This document shows positions 1-10,685 of a stretch of 64,000 bases of DNA, piece after piece. Positions within the stretch are counted from its first letter, which is position 1; the number at the start of each line of letters is the position of its first letter. Both the position numbers and the translations under genes were made by a program. This stretch comes from Cytophagales bacterium (GTDB taxonomy: Bacteria; Bacteroidota; Bacteroidia; Cytophagales; Cyclobacteriaceae). The stretch is from positions 358,515-422,514 of the forward strand of contig JAFLBQ010000005.1 of the NCBI GenBank assembly GCA_017303805.1, read 5' to 3'. The notes beneath the pieces are model-generated. The model saw nothing but the letters and a program-made list of their open reading frames with translations. It was not told where the DNA came from and did not search any database.

Positions 1-1
1 T

Positions 2-3000
2 GGAAGAACCACAACCATAACGGTAAACAAAGCTTCGCTTACCGCTACAGCCGATAACAAAAGCAGAGTGTTTGGTGCGGCTAATCCGGCATTAACCATT
101 TCTTATACCGGATTTGTTAATGGCGACACCCAAAGTGCGATTGATGTTTTACCAACTGCAAGCACACTTGCCACCGTAACTTCGGATGTGGGAACGTACC
201 CAATTACAGTTAGCGGAGGTACCGATAATGACTATACGATTACTCCGGTTGCCGGTACCTTAACCCTTACCAAGGCACCGTTAACAGCAACGGCCGAAAA
301 CAAAACCCGAACCTATGGTGCGGCTAATCCTGTATTTACAATAACCTACAGCGGTTTTGTAAATGGCAACACCAGTGCCGATATCGACACTCCGCCCAGT
401 GCAAGCACTTCCGCTATTGCAACTTCTGCCCCAGGGCCGTATGTAATTACGCTTGCTGGTGGGTTGGATAATAATTATGCGCTTACGCTGGTAATCGGAA
501 CCTTAACGGTAACCAAGGCTATGCTTACGGTAACAGCTAACAATCAAACCCGGCAGTATGGCGAACCTAACCCGGTGCTAACCTTAAATTATTCTGGGTT
601 TGTAAATGGTGAGACGGCCGCAAACCTTACCACCGCTCCGGTGGCCAACACGGTGGCCGTTGCCACCAGCCCGGTAGGAAATTATGCAATAACCGTTGCC
701 GGTGGTGTATCGGGTAATTATGATTTTACCTACGTGCCCGGTACACTAAGTGTAACACGGGCAAATCTTACGGCTACGGCCAACAATCAAACCCGAACCT
801 ATGGAGCTGCCAATCCTGCATTTACAATAACCTACTCTGGCTTTGTGAATGGCGAAACAGCCGCAGTTATCGATACGCCCCCGGTTGCTTCTACTACTGC
901 AACCAGCACTTCCAGTGTAGGTACCTACCCCATTCAGGTTACCGGTGGTGTGGATGATAACTACACCATCATTCCCGTATCGGGTACGCTAACTATTACA
1001 AAGGCCACGCTGGTGGCAACTGCTGCTAATGCAAGCCGGCCTTACGGCTCTGCAAATCCAACATTTTCAATCAACTACTCAGGTTTCCAAAACGGAGAAA
1101 ATGCTTCTGTGTTCAGCCTGGCACCCGAAGCAACCAGTGCGGCCACTTTTACATCGGATGTAGGCACTTACCCCATAACGGTGGCAGGTGGAAATGCCAC
1201 CAACTACACGTTTACCTACGTAAGCGGAACGCTAACAATAACCAAGGTAACTTTAACGGTAACGGCAGCTGATGCCAGCCGGGTGTATGGCCAACCCAAT
1301 CCAACCTTTTCGCTTTCTTATGCCGGCTTTGTAAATGGCGAAACTGCATCGGTGCTGGATGTGTTGCCAACAGCTACCACTTCGGCAACGGTAGGAAGCA
1401 ACGTGGGTACCTATGCGATTACTGTTGCCGGAGGCGTGGACGGAAATTATGCATTCACTTACGTGAACGGCACGTTAACCATTACCAAAGCAACTCCTGT
1501 GGTATCGTGGAGCGCACCCGCTGCCATAACGTACGGAACTGCTTTAAGTGCAACGCAACTGAATGCCTCAGCTTCGGTAGCCGGAAGTTTTGTTTATAAC
1601 CCCGCGGCCGGCACGGTGCTAAATGCCGGAACAAATCAAGTGCTCTCCGTAAATTTTACGCCAACCGATGCTGTTAATTACAATTCGGTTACAGGTACTA
1701 CTGTGCTGTTAACAGTAAACAAGGCCAACCTTACGGCAACTGCCACCAATCAAAGTCGTACCTATGGTGCGGCTAATCCAACACTTACCATTGCCTATAC
1801 GGGTTTTGTAAATGGCGATAATGCCAGTGTAATCGATGTGCCTCCTTCGGCTACCACGTTGGCGGTTAGCACCACTCCGGTAGGTAGCTATGCAATTACC
1901 CTTACAGGCGGCACCGATAACAACTATAACCTGGTATTGGTAAGCGGTACGATCGCCATTACCAAAGCCACATTGAATGCAACCGCCCAGAATGCAAGCC
2001 GGGTATATGGTGCGGCCAACCCAACATTTAACATTACCTATACGGGTTTTGTAAATGGCGAGAATGCTTCTGTAATTGATGTTGCGCCCACTGCTTCAAC
2101 CGCAGCCACTGTGTTAAGCGATGTAGGTACCTATCCGATAACAGTAACCGGAGGAACTGATGATAACTATGCATTTACTTATACTTCCGGGACACTTACT
2201 ATCACCAAAGCAACAATTACCGCTACGGCCGCCAATGCTACCCGGATTTACGGAGTGGCAAACCCTGCCTTTACGATTACCTACACAGGTTTTGTAAACT
2301 CCGAAACCCAGGCTGTATTGGATGTATTGCCTACGGCCGCTACAACGGCCACGCTGGCCAGCTCGGTGGGTACGTACCCCATTACCGTTTCGGGCGGCAC
2401 CGATAACAACTATACAATTACTTATGTAGGCGGAGTACTTACTATTACTAAAGCAACACCCGTTGTAACCTGGAACAACCCAACGGCCATTACGTATGGA
2501 ACTCCCTTAAGTGCAACCCAATTGAACGCAACGGCTTCCGTGGCCGGAACATTTGTTTACACTCCCGCTTCCGGAACAATCTTAGCTGCAGGCGTTAATC
2601 AGACGTTAACAGTCAATTTTACACCCACCGATATTACTAACTACGAACCGGTGAATGGCACTACGGTACAGCTAACCGTTAATAAGGCAACTCCGGTTAT
2701 TACCTGGAATAATCCGGCCAGCATTACCTACGGTACTGCGTTAAGTGCTACCCAATTGAACGCTACCGCCAGCGTGCCCGGAACTTTTGTGTATTCACCG
2801 GCCAGCGGCACCGTTTTAAATGCCGGGGTTAACCAAACGCTTTCTGTAAACTTTACGCCAACCGATGGGGCCAATTATAATCCGGTAACGGGGTTTACTG
2901 TGCAAATAACTGTTAACAAGGCCACGCCTACAGTAACCTGGAATAACCCGGCTGCTATTACCTATGGCACGGCTTTAAGCGCCACGCAACTGAATGCAAC

Positions 3001-6000
3001 CGCTTCGGTGCCCGGAAGTTTTGTGTATGCTCCCGGGCTGGGCACTATTCTGAATGCCGGGGCCAATCAAACCCTGAGTGTAAATTTTACTCCTACCAAT
3101 ACAACTAACTACAATGTGGTTAATGGAACTACTGTTTTGATTTCAGTAAATAAAGCTACACCGGTTGTAACGTGGAATAACCCGGCTGGAATAACTTTTG
3201 GCACCGCTCTAAGTGCTACACAACTTAATGCAACAGCTACTGTTGCAGGTACATTTGTTTATACACCGGCTGCGGGCACCGTCTTAAATGCAGGTAACAA
3301 TCAAGTTTTATCGGTAAACTTTACTCCAACCGATTTAACCAATTACAATACTGTTGCCGGAACTACGGTGCAGATTAATGTAGCCAAAGCTACGCCTACT
3401 ATTACGTGGAATAATCCGGCTGCCATTACCTATGGCACCGCCCTTAGCGCTACACAGTTGAATGCATCTACCCCGGTAGCGGGAACATTTGTTTATACCC
3501 CCACTATCGGTACGGTGCTGAATGCCGGCCCCAACCAGATTCTTTCGGTAAGTTTTACACCTACCGATGCCGCCAACTATAATTCTGTAGTGGATTTACA
3601 ACGAATGATTACCGTGAATAAGGCAACACCGGTTATTACCTGGAACAACCCGGCTGCTATTGTTTATGGAACTGCACTCAGCTCAACCCAGTTAAACGCT
3701 TCGGCAAATGTTCCGGGTAGTTTTGTTTATACTCCGGCTATTGGCACCGTACTTACTACCGGTGCCAATCAAACGTTGAGTGTAAATTTTACACCTACCG
3801 ATGCTACCAATTACAATGCTGTTAACGGCACTACGGTGCAGATAACAGTAACGAAGGCAACCCCGGTTGTAACATGGTCACCTCCGCTACCGATAAAAGT
3901 AAACGAACCGCTTACAGCTACCCAGCTGAATGCTACGGCCAATGTACCCGGCACATTTGTGTATTCTCCGGCCTTAGGGTCTTCGTTTGCCAGTGTTGGC
4001 ACGTACATGCTTACGGTAAGTTTTACACCAACCGATGCTACCAACTATAACCTGGTGCCAAGTACGCAGGTTCAGATTCAGGTTAACAATAAAGATAATC
4101 CGGTTGTAACGTGGAACAATCCGGCCGCCATCACGTACGGAACTACACTTAGTGCTACACAACTAAACGCCACCGCTAATGTGCCGGGCACCTTTGTTTA
4201 TACACCGGCCCTCGGCACCTTATTGCATGCAGGTACAAATCAAACGCTATCGGTAAACTTTGTACCTACCGATGGTATTAACTATAACTCCATCAGCACG
4301 AATGTTTCTATCAATGTAAATAAGGCAACTCTAACGGCCACGGCTACAAGTACCAGTAGAGTGTATGGTGCGGCTAACCCTGCATTTACAATTACGTATA
4401 GCGGTTTTGTAAATAGCGAGAATGCCTCTGTAATAGATACACAACCCGCAGCAACCTGTTCGGCAATCGCGTCCAGCCCAGCCGGAAGTGTGTTTCCGAT
4501 TGTAGTGAGTGGGGGAGTAGATAATGATTACAACTTTACATATGTAAATGGATCGTTGACAATTACAAAGGCGCCACTTACAGCCAAAGCCGATGACAAG
4601 TCAAGATCGTATGGATTGGCTAATCCAATTTTTACGATCAGCTACACGGGTTTTGTGAATGGTGATACCGAGAGTGCCATTACGCCACCGGCAGCATCTA
4701 CTACAGCCACCGTGGCCAGCAATGTAGGTAGTTATCCCATTCAATTAACGGGCGGGGTTTCTACCAACTATAACTTTACCCTTCAGAACGGTACATTAAC
4801 CATTAACACTTCGCCTCTAATAGCCCGTGCCAATGACCAAAGCCGTCTTTATGGTGCGGCCAATCCAACTTTAACCATTTCGTACGTAGGATTTTTGAAT
4901 GGCGATACACCAGCATCGATCACTCAGCCAACTGCTTCTACAACTGCAACGGCTACCAGCAATGTGGGCACTTATCCCATTACATTGAGTGGTGGTAGTG
5001 CGTCCAATTACGGTATCATATTACAAGCCGGAACGCTCACGATCAACAAGGCTACCCTAACAGTTACGGCCAACAACCAAAGCCGGTTGTACGGTGCCGC
5101 AAACCCAGCGCTTACCATCGCCTATACCGGTTTTGCGAACGGTGAGACCTCATCGGTGATTGACGTGCCGCCATCGGCTTCTACTGCTGCAAGCGTAACG
5201 AGCGCTGCAGGCTCTTACCCTATTGTGGTTACCGGTGGGTCTGATAATAACTATGCCTTTAACTTTGTGAATGGTACCCTAACCATTACGAAGGCAACGC
5301 TCTCCGCCACGGTGGCTAACGCAACCAGAAGCTATGGAGCAGCTAACCCAACCTTTACTATCAACTACACCGGATTTTTAAATGGCGATACCCCAGCCGG
5401 ACTTGCTACACCACCGGTTGCCAGCACAACAGCTACCGCTACCAGTGGGGTAGGGCCCTATCCCATAACCGTGTCGGGCGGTAACGATACCAACTACACC
5501 TTTAGCTACACAGGTGCAACACTTACTATCACCAAAGCAGTTCTTACGGCCACAGCAGCAAATGCTTCCAGACCTTATGGTACAGCCAACCCAGCGTTTA
5601 CAATTAACTATACCGGTTTTATGAATGGTGAAACCAGTTCAGTAATTGCAGCGTTACCCACAGCGACAACTACTGCCATTGCTGCCAGTCCGGTAGGTAC
5701 CTACACCATTACTGTTTCGGGAGGTACAGATAATAACTATTCTTTTGTGTATGTAAATGGTACACTTACTATTGGAAAAGCCACTCCGGTAATTACCTGG
5801 AACAATCCGGCAGCCATTACCTACGGCACCGCATTAAGTGCAACTCAATTGAATGCTACTGCAAGTGTGGCCGGGTCGTTTGCGTACACCCCTGCGGCCG
5901 GCACCATTTTAAATGCCGGTGCCAATCAGATTTTGAGTGTGAATTTTACTCCAACCGATGCTACCAATTATAATTCGGTTAGCGGAACTACCGTAACGAT

Positions 6001-7440
6001 AACGGTAAACAAAGCAAACCCGGTAATCACCTGGAGTTCACCGGTTCCTATTACGTATGGAACACCTTTATCGGCAACCCAATTGAATGCCACTGCCAGC
6101 GTAGCGGGTACATTCAGTTATACTCCGGCTGCCGGTGCAATTCTAAATGCAGGCAGCAACCAAACTCTTTCCGTTAACTTTGTGCCTACCGATGGTGGAA
6201 ACTTCAATACCGTTAACAACACCACCGTTACCATAACGGTAAACAAAGCAACTCCGGTAATTACCTGGCCAACTCCTGCCGCTATTACGTACGGCACACC
6301 GCTCAGTGCAGCACAACTTAACGCCTCTGCAACTACGGCAGGTACGTTTGTGTACTCTCCGGCAGCCGGAACAGTATTGAATGCCGGGGCCAATCAAAAC
6401 CTGGCCGTAAGTTTTACTCCTACCGATGCACTTAACTTTAATTCGGTACCTGTTACCACCGTGCAGATTACAGTTAACAAAGCCAATCCGGTAATTACAT
6501 GGGCTAACCCGGCAGCCATAACCTATGGCACCGCCCTTAGCGATACGCAATTAAATGCCACGGCCAACACGGCCGGCACGTTTACCTACACCCCGGCAGC
6601 CGGTACTGTTCTCAATGCCGGAACAAACCAGGTACTCTCCGTAAATTTTGCACCCACCAACACTTCTAATTTTAATTCTATTACGGGCTTTACAGTGTTG
6701 ATAACTGTAAACAAGGCCACTCCGGTAATTACGTGGGCCAATCCAGCGGCCATATCGTATGGCACCCTGTTAAGTGCTACCCAATTGAATGCATCGGCTA
6801 ACGTGCCGGGTACTTTCGTGTACACGCCTGCCATTGGTACCCTGCTAAATGCCGGTACGCGCACACTTTCTGTTGACTTTACGCCAACCAATACGAGCAA
6901 CTACAATTCAGTAGCCGGAACTACCACAAGTCTTGCGGTAAATAAAGTATTGCTAACCGTAACAGCCAACAACCGTACACGGCAATATGGGGTTGCTAAT
7001 CCAGCGTTAACTATTTCTTACACAGGTTTTGTAAACTCCGAAAATGAGACGGTGCTTGCCACCCGGCCCACAGCCACCACAACAGCCACCATTGCTTCCA
7101 ATACCGGAACCTATCCTATTTCGGTGGCTGGCGGTGTAGATACCAACTACAATTTTACGTATGTAGCCGGAACATTAACAGTTACAAAAGCTACCCTTAC
7201 AGCCACAGCCGATAACAAAACCCGGTTGTTAGGAACACCCAACCCGGATTTAACCATTACCTACTCCGGCTTTTTAAATGGCGATACCCCGGCTGTGCTC
7301 GATACGCCACCTGTAGCTACAACAACAGCCACACAAGCTTCGCCTGTGGGCGGCTATCCGATTACTGTAAGCGGAGGCAGCGATAACAATTACAATTTTA
7401 CCTATGTGCAGGGAACACTTAGTGTTACTCCAAACTTTCC
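2..7440 (+). repeat. Tandem MBG / Ig-like coding repeats
   Basis: About 31 coding repeats of roughly 75-85 codons belong to two families. MBG units come in blocks of about 6, 3, 6 and 2. They are separated by blocks of about 1, 8 and 5 units of the TWNNPAAITYGTALSATQLN type. Neighbouring units are close at protein level but use many synonymous codon variants, so they are not recent perfect DNA copies. Counts were made by eye on the translation. Confidence 0.85.
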
Positions 7441-8446
7441 GCCCGAGCTTACAAATTTTACACTCGAAACAAACGAAGACACACCCATTACTTTTACGTA
7501 TGCTACGTTTGGATCGAACTTCTCGAGTTTTTCAGGCAGCCCGATTGTTTACATAAAAGTGGTAACCCTGCCAGCCAATGGGGCCCTTACCTGGAATGGC
7601 AGTGCAGTTGCAGCCGGGGCAGAGATACAAGTTACCGGAGGCCAACTACAGAATTTTATTTATACACCGGCAGCAAACTATAATGGGAACGATTCATTTA
7701 AATGGAATGCATTTGAAGGAACATTTTTGGCTACCCAGGATGCTACGCTTTCTATATTAATTAAGAAAGTAAATGACCCGCCCGTGCTTAGCAACATAGA
7801 AAGCACTCCGGTGTTATATAGTCTGGGCGATCCGGCCGTTCGCGTAACCAGCAACCTGGTGATAAACGATGTGGACGATAACTATATGTTTTCGGCCAAA
7901 GTAACCATTGCAGAGAGATTTACACGCGGTGATGTGCTAAGTCTGGAGGCTGGGTACAGTCCGCAAATATTGGTCAGCTACAATGGCACCACGGGCGAAC
8001 TGGAGCTAAGTGGAAAAGATACGCGAGCCAATTATCAAACTGCACTCACGAAGGTGCTCTTCAGCAGTCCGGTATCGGGCGATGCAGAAGTATCGGATAA
8101 GCGCATTGCGTTTACTGTGAAAGACAGTGTGGATGTAAGCAACGCCATGAGCCGTATCGTAACCATTACAGAAGTCTTTCCGGAAGTGGATATTGTAAAT
8201 GCCTTTACTCCGAACGGGGATGGCGTTAACGATGAATGGTATTTTGGTAACCTTGATTTCTACTCGCAGGTGCATCTTACAATTTTCGACCGCAATGGCG
8301 ACCGGGTTTTTGAATGCAAAACGAATGACTGCGCCTGGGATGGTAAACTCAATGGCAAGGTGCTGGCGCCAGGCCCTTATTTTTATACCTTGTTTTTAAA
8401 TGGTGGAAAACGAAAATACCAGGGAACTGTAACTATTCTGCGATGA
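2..8446 (+). CDS. Giant MBG-repeat surface adhesin with gliding-motility C-terminal domain (5' end outside window)
   Basis: The reading frame is open from the window edge, so the true start and signal peptide lie upstream; the first GTG inside (68) falls within a repeat and is not the start. About 2,480 residues are two alternating repeat families: roughly 17 MBG-type units (marked by YGAANP, GFVNGE, GTLTITKA) and roughly 14 units starting like TPVITWNNPAAITYG. After about 7440 come a cadherin-like segment (NEDTPITF) and another beta domain. The last ~85 residues are a gliding-motility/type B T9SS C-terminal domain, with AFTPNGDGVNDEW, IFDRNGDRVFE and a final TVTILR. Proteins of this class are exported by the T9SS and act as cell-surface adhesins; the ligand is unknown. 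The stop overlaps the start of the PorP-like gene by 4 bases (ATGA), implying translational coupling with its likely secretion partner. Confidence 0.92.
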   Translation, partial: GRTTTITVNKASLTATADNKSRVFGAANPALTISYTGFVNGDTQSAIDVLPTASTLATVTSDVGTYPITVSGGTDNDYTITPVAGTLTLTKAPLTATAENKTRTYGAANPVFTITYSGFVNGNTSADIDTPPSASTSAIATSAPGPYVITLAGGLDNNYALTLVIGTLTVTKAMLTVTANNQTRQYGEPNPVLTLNYSGFVNGETAANLTTAPVANTVAVATSPVGNYAITVAGGVSGNYDFTYVPGTLSVTRANLTATANNQTRTYGAANPAFTITYSGFVNGETAAVIDTPPVASTTATSTSSVGTYPIQVTGGVDDNYTIIPVSGTLTITKATLVATAANASRPYGSANPTFSINYSGFQNGENASVFSLAPEATSAATFTSDVGTYPITVAGGNATNYTFTYVSGTLTITKVTLTVTAADASRVYGQPNPTFSLSYAGFVNGETASVLDVLPTATTSATVGSNVGTYAITVAGGVDGNYAFTYVNGTLTITKATPVVSWSAPAAITYGTALSATQLNASASVAGSFVYNPAAGTVLNAGTNQVLSVNFTPTDAVNYNSVTGTTVLLTVNKANLTATATNQSRTYGAANPTLTIAYTGFVNGDNASVIDVPPSATTLAVSTTPVGSYAITLTGGTDNNYNLVLVSGTIAITKATLNATAQNASRVYGAANPTFNITYTGFVNGENASVIDVAPTASTAATVLSDVGTYPITVTGGTDDNYAFTYTSGTLTITKATITATAANATRIYGVANPAFTITYTGFVNSETQAVLDVLPTAATTATLASSVGTYPITVSGGTDNNYTITYVGGVLTITKATPVVTWNNPTAITYGTPLSATQLNATASVAGTFVYTPASGTILAAGVNQTLTVNFTPTDITNYEPVNGTTVQLTVNKATPVITWNNPASITYGTALSATQLNATASVPGTFVYSPASGTVLNAGVNQTLSVNFTPTDGANYNPVTGFTVQITVNKATPTVTWNNPAAITYGTALSATQLNATASVPGSFVYAPGLGTILNAGANQTLSVNFTPTNTTNYNVVNGTTVLISVNKATPVVTWNNPAGITFGTALSATQLNATATVAGTFVYTPAAGTVLNAGNNQVLSVNFTPTDLTNYNTVAGTTVQINVAKATPTITWNNPAAITYGTALSATQLNASTPVAGTFVYTPTIGTVLNAGPNQILSVSFTPTDAANYNSVVDLQRMITVNKATPVITWNNPAAIVYGTALSSTQLNASANVPGSFVYTPAIGTVLTTGANQTLSVNFTPTDATNYNAVNGTTVQITVTKATPVVTWSPPLPIKVNEPLTATQLNATANVPGTFVYSPALGSSFASVGTYMLTVSFTPTDATNYNLVPSTQVQIQVNNKDNPVVTWNNPAAITYGTTLSATQLNATANVPGTFVYTPALGTLLHAGTNQTLSVNFVPTDGINYNSISTNVSINVNKATLTATATSTSRVYGAANPAFTITYSGFVNSENASVIDTQPAATCSAIASSPAGSVFPIVVSGGVDNDYNFTYVNGSLTITKAPLTAKADDKSRSYGLANPIFTISYTGFVNGDTESAITPPAASTTATVASNVGSYPIQLTGGVSTNYNFTLQNGTLTINTSPLIARANDQSRLYGAANPTLTISYVGFLNGDTPASITQPTASTTATATSNVGTYPITLSGGSASNYGIILQAGTLTINKATLTVTANNQSRLYGAANPALTIAYTGFANGETSSVIDVPPSASTAASVTSAAGSYPIVVTGGSDNNYAFNFVNGTLTITKATLSATVANATRSYGAANPTFTINYTGFLNGDTPAGLATPPVASTTATATSGVGPYPITVSGGNDTNYTFSYTGATLTITKAVLTATAANASRPYGTANPAFTINYTGFMNGETSSVIAALPTATTTAIAASPVGTYTITVSGGTDNNYSFVYVNGTLTIGKATPVITWNNPAAITYGTALSATQLNATASVAGSFAYTPAAGTILNAGANQILSVNFTPTDATNYNSVSGTTVTITVNKANPVITWSSPVPITYGTPLSATQLNATASVAGTFSYTPAAGAILNAGSNQTLSVNFVPTDGGNFNTVNNTTVTITVNKATPVITWPTPAAITYGTPLSAAQLNASATTAGTFVYSPAAGTVLNAGANQNLAVSFTPTDALNFNSVPVTTVQITVNKANPVITWANPAAITYGTALSDTQLNATANTAGTFTYTPAAGTVLNAGTNQVLSVNFAPTNTSNFNSITGFTVLITVNKATPVITWANPAAISYGTLLSATQLNASANVPGTFVYTPAIGTLLNAGTRTLSVDFTPTNTSNYNSVAGTTTSLAVNKVLLTVTANNRTRQYGVANPALTISYTGFVNSENETVLATRPTATTTATIASNTGTYPISVAGGVDTNYNFTYVAGTLTVTKATLTATADNKTRLLGTPNPDLTITYSGFLNGDTPAVLDTPPVATTTATQASPVGGYPITVSGGSDNNYNFTYVQGTLSVTPNFPPELTNFTLETNEDTPITFTYATFGSNFSSFSGSPIVYIKVVTLPANGALTWNGSAVAAGAEIQVTGGQLQNFIYTPAANYNGNDSFKWNAFEGTFLATQDATLSILIKKVNDPPVLSNIESTPVLYSLGDPAVRVTSNLVINDVDDNYMFSAKVTIAERFTRGDVLSLEAGYSPQILVSYNGTTGELELSGKDTRANYQTALTKVLFSSPVSGDAEVSDKRIAFTVKDSVDVSNAMSRIVTITEVFPEVDIVNAFTPNGDGVNDEWYFGNLDFYSQVHLTIFDRNGDRVFECKTNDCAWDGKLNGKVLAPGPYFYTLFLNGGKRKYQGTVTILR

Positions 8447-9456
8447 AGTATATACCGTATAGTCTTGTTTTTATCGTAGTAAGTAGTGTTGGGGTGCGGC
8501 ATGTGCAAGCGCAGGAAAATGATTTCACCCAATATTTTTTGAATTTGCCGGTAGTCAACGCGGGGTTTACGGGAATGAACGATTACCTGGACGTGCGCAC
8601 CGGCTTGCGGGAGGGGTGGAACGACTTCAGTATTAAGAACAGCAATACCTTCCTCAGTGCTTATGGGACTTTGGGTGCTGGCAAGCGATCGGGTCGAAGA
8701 AACAACTCCTTACGAATTTCAAATCCGGGTACTTTCAATTCGATTCAGCAGAGCAACGAATTCAGGAGGCGGCTGGGCGCAGGAGCCATGATCAGCGAGC
8801 GAACCGTTGGACCTTATAAATCGTTTGGGGCTTCCTTAAACTTTGCCTACCATCTGCCGTTGTCGCCTAAACTTAATCTATCATTGGGTACGCGGGGGAG
8901 TTTCTTTAACAAGCGCATAGATTTTACCGGGCTGCAGGTACGTGATGATGTAAACGATATTTTTTACCAAAATCTGATAGCTTCGAATCAAGGAGCTCAA
9001 AATCTGGTGAATGTAGATTTTGGAACGGTGTTGTACTCCAGGCGATTTTATTTTGGAGTAGCCACCTCAAATCTGGTAAGCAAGAAACTGAACGGAGAGC
9101 AGTTGTTTGCCGTAGCGGATGAAGCCCGGTACAAAGCGCAGATAGGTGTGTTTCTTCCTGTAAGCCCAGAGCTCTCGGTTGCCCCGGCAGTAGTAGCCAC
9201 CTATGCACAAGGCTACGATGTAAAGTTGGCAGCAAGCCTGCGGGTTCGCTATAAAGAATTTTTTTATGTGGGAGGTGGGTACGAGGCTGGTTCGCGTACT
9301 TCACTTTTAGTGGGATTCAATACAACTAACTTATCGATTGGGTATGCCTATGATATTTACACCGCTGCACTTACAAATTTCAATGCCAATACCCACGAAC
9401 TAGTTTTGGGTATTACGGTTCTAAACAGGTATAAATTAAAACCTTCATTCTGGTAA
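8443..9456 (+). CDS. PorP/SprF family type IX secretion outer-membrane protein
   Basis: This 337-aa protein has an N-terminal signal peptide ending near VQAQ. It then shows the PorP/SprF opening, with a short motif (FTQYFLNLPVVNAGFTG) resembling the usual 'yf.np...NPAFaG' and a 'LREGW..F' segment, followed by alternating beta strands typical of a 14-strand outer-membrane barrel. In gliding Bacteroidota, SprF-like proteins are encoded directly downstream of a type B CTD adhesin and are needed for its secretion or anchoring. Here the start overlaps the adhesin stop by 4 bases, which strongly suggests it is dedicated to that adhesin. ATG at 8443 is the natural start. The specific role is inferred from family and position. 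Confidence 0.87.
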   Translation: MKYIPYSLVFIVVSSVGVRHVQAQENDFTQYFLNLPVVNAGFTGMNDYLDVRTGLREGWNDFSIKNSNTFLSAYGTLGAGKRSGRRNNSLRISNPGTFNSIQQSNEFRRRLGAGAMISERTVGPYKSFGASLNFAYHLPLSPKLNLSLGTRGSFFNKRIDFTGLQVRDDVNDIFYQNLIASNQGAQNLVNVDFGTVLYSRRFYFGVATSNLVSKKLNGEQLFAVADEARYKAQIGVFLPVSPELSVAPAVVATYAQGYDVKLAASLRVRYKEFFYVGGGYEAGSRTSLLVGFNTTNLSIGYAYDIYTAALTNFNANTHELVLGITVLNRYKLKPSFW

Positions 9457-9458
9457 GT

Positions 9459-10685
9459 ATGGTGCGTGTGCTCGTTGTTTGTATTCTTGGAATGTGGCTA
9501 ACCGCTGTGCATGCACAGGAATTGGTATTTACCACACCGGTACCCTTTAATAATGCTATTAACACGGAAGACGAAGAGTTGGCCCCGGTGCTGGCCCCCG
9601 ATGGTAAGACCATGTATTTTATCCGGGCTTTTCATAGCGGCAATACCGGAGGGAAACTTGCCGGCAGCGATGTGTGGGTAAGCCGGAAGGATGCCATGGG
9701 TTTTTGGATGCCCGCTACCCGCATGGATGCGGCCTGGAATAACAAGCGATCGAATGCAGTGATTGGTGTGAATGCGGATAATACCGTGGTGTACCTGCTT
9801 AACGCCTACAATAATAAAAGTGGAATTTCTTTTTCGAAGCTGTATGGTGGCCAATGGAGTACACCAGAGTTTATTGCGATACCGGGCATTAACAAGGACG
9901 ACTTTGTGGGCTTTTACGTGAGCCCGGCTTTCGATGTGATTTTTATTTCGATGAAAGGGAAGGACAGCTACGGAGAAGAAGACTTGTACATAAGCTTAAA
10001 AGATGCTGCGGGCCACTGGACGGAGCCCCGCAACCTGGGCCCCACCATTAACACATCGGGTTTTGAAATTTCGCCTTTTCTGAGTGCGGATAAATCGAAG
10101 TTATTTTTTACAAGCAACGGGCATGGCGGATATGGAGATGGTGACGTTTTTGTGAGCGAAAGATTGTATGGCACATGGGATATCTGGTCGGTACCACGAA
10201 ATTTAGGAGCCATTGTAAATTCTTCCGGATTTGATTCTTATTTCTCTATCTATGGAGATACCATTGCTTATTATGCGCGTAGTGCAGGCAATAAAAGTGA
10301 TATTTTTAAAACCAAGGTTTCGTATTCAAGTAACGTGTTGCCCGCTGGTTCAAAGTTTTTGAGTGCAGAAGAACTTAATGAAATTTATCCAACAAGATTG
10401 TCCATGCGTTTGGATTTTAGTCAAGGCAATTCAACGTTGACGAACGATCAAAGTGAGGTTATCTGGTTTGTGGCAAATAGAATCTTGAATAAGAAGGATG
10501 TAAATGTTCTTTTATGGGTAAGAGAGGAAGAGGATAACATTATTACTTTAACGCGAACAACTGAAATAATACGAACCATGCGCCTGGTAGGGCTGGATGA
10601 TGAAAGGGTATCGATTTCATCGCATCGTATTAAACCCGATGCAAATAAGCAAGGCGGAGTAATTGAGTTATTACTTTTTAAATGA
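9459..10685 (+). CDS. PD40 beta-propeller protein with OmpA-like C-terminal domain
   Basis: This 408-aa protein has a signal peptide (cleavage near VHAQE) and repeated PD40/WD40-like blades: LAPVLAPDGKTMYF, EISPFLSADKSKLFFTS and GDGDVFVSERL with 'NLG..iNtsgfe' linkers. The last ~110 residues follow the OmpA-like peptidoglycan-binding layout (MRLDFSQGNSTLTND, a helix ending in RTTEIIRTMRLVGLDDERV, then ISSHRIKP), but the usual arginine/aspartate pocket is not clear. It begins 2 bases after the PorP-like stop and is the last gene of the operon. Related PD40-OmpA proteins (for example PorE in Porphyromonas) tether T9SS parts to peptidoglycan, so an envelope-anchoring role for the adhesin-PorP pair is a reasonable inference. 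Its 3' end overlaps the convergent HAD gene by 15 bases. Confidence 0.78.
   Translation: MVRVLVVCILGMWLTAVHAQELVFTTPVPFNNAINTEDEELAPVLAPDGKTMYFIRAFHSGNTGGKLAGSDVWVSRKDAMGFWMPATRMDAAWNNKRSNAVIGVNADNTVVYLLNAYNNKSGISFSKLYGGQWSTPEFIAIPGINKDDFVGFYVSPAFDVIFISMKGKDSYGEEDLYISLKDAAGHWTEPRNLGPTINTSGFEISPFLSADKSKLFFTSNGHGGYGDGDVFVSERLYGTWDIWSVPRNLGAIVNSSGFDSYFSIYGDTIAYYARSAGNKSDIFKTKVSYSSNVLPAGSKFLSAEELNEIYPTRLSMRLDFSQGNSTLTNDQSEVIWFVANRILNKKDVNVLLWVREEEDNIITLTRTTEIIRTMRLVGLDDERVSISSHRIKPDANKQGGVIELLLFK

Noticed and set aside
3811-6900. Several antisense frames of 60-135 codons under the MBG repeats
   Set aside because: They are shadow frames caused by the biased repeat codons of the plus-strand adhesin; they lack starts, signals or recognisable domains.
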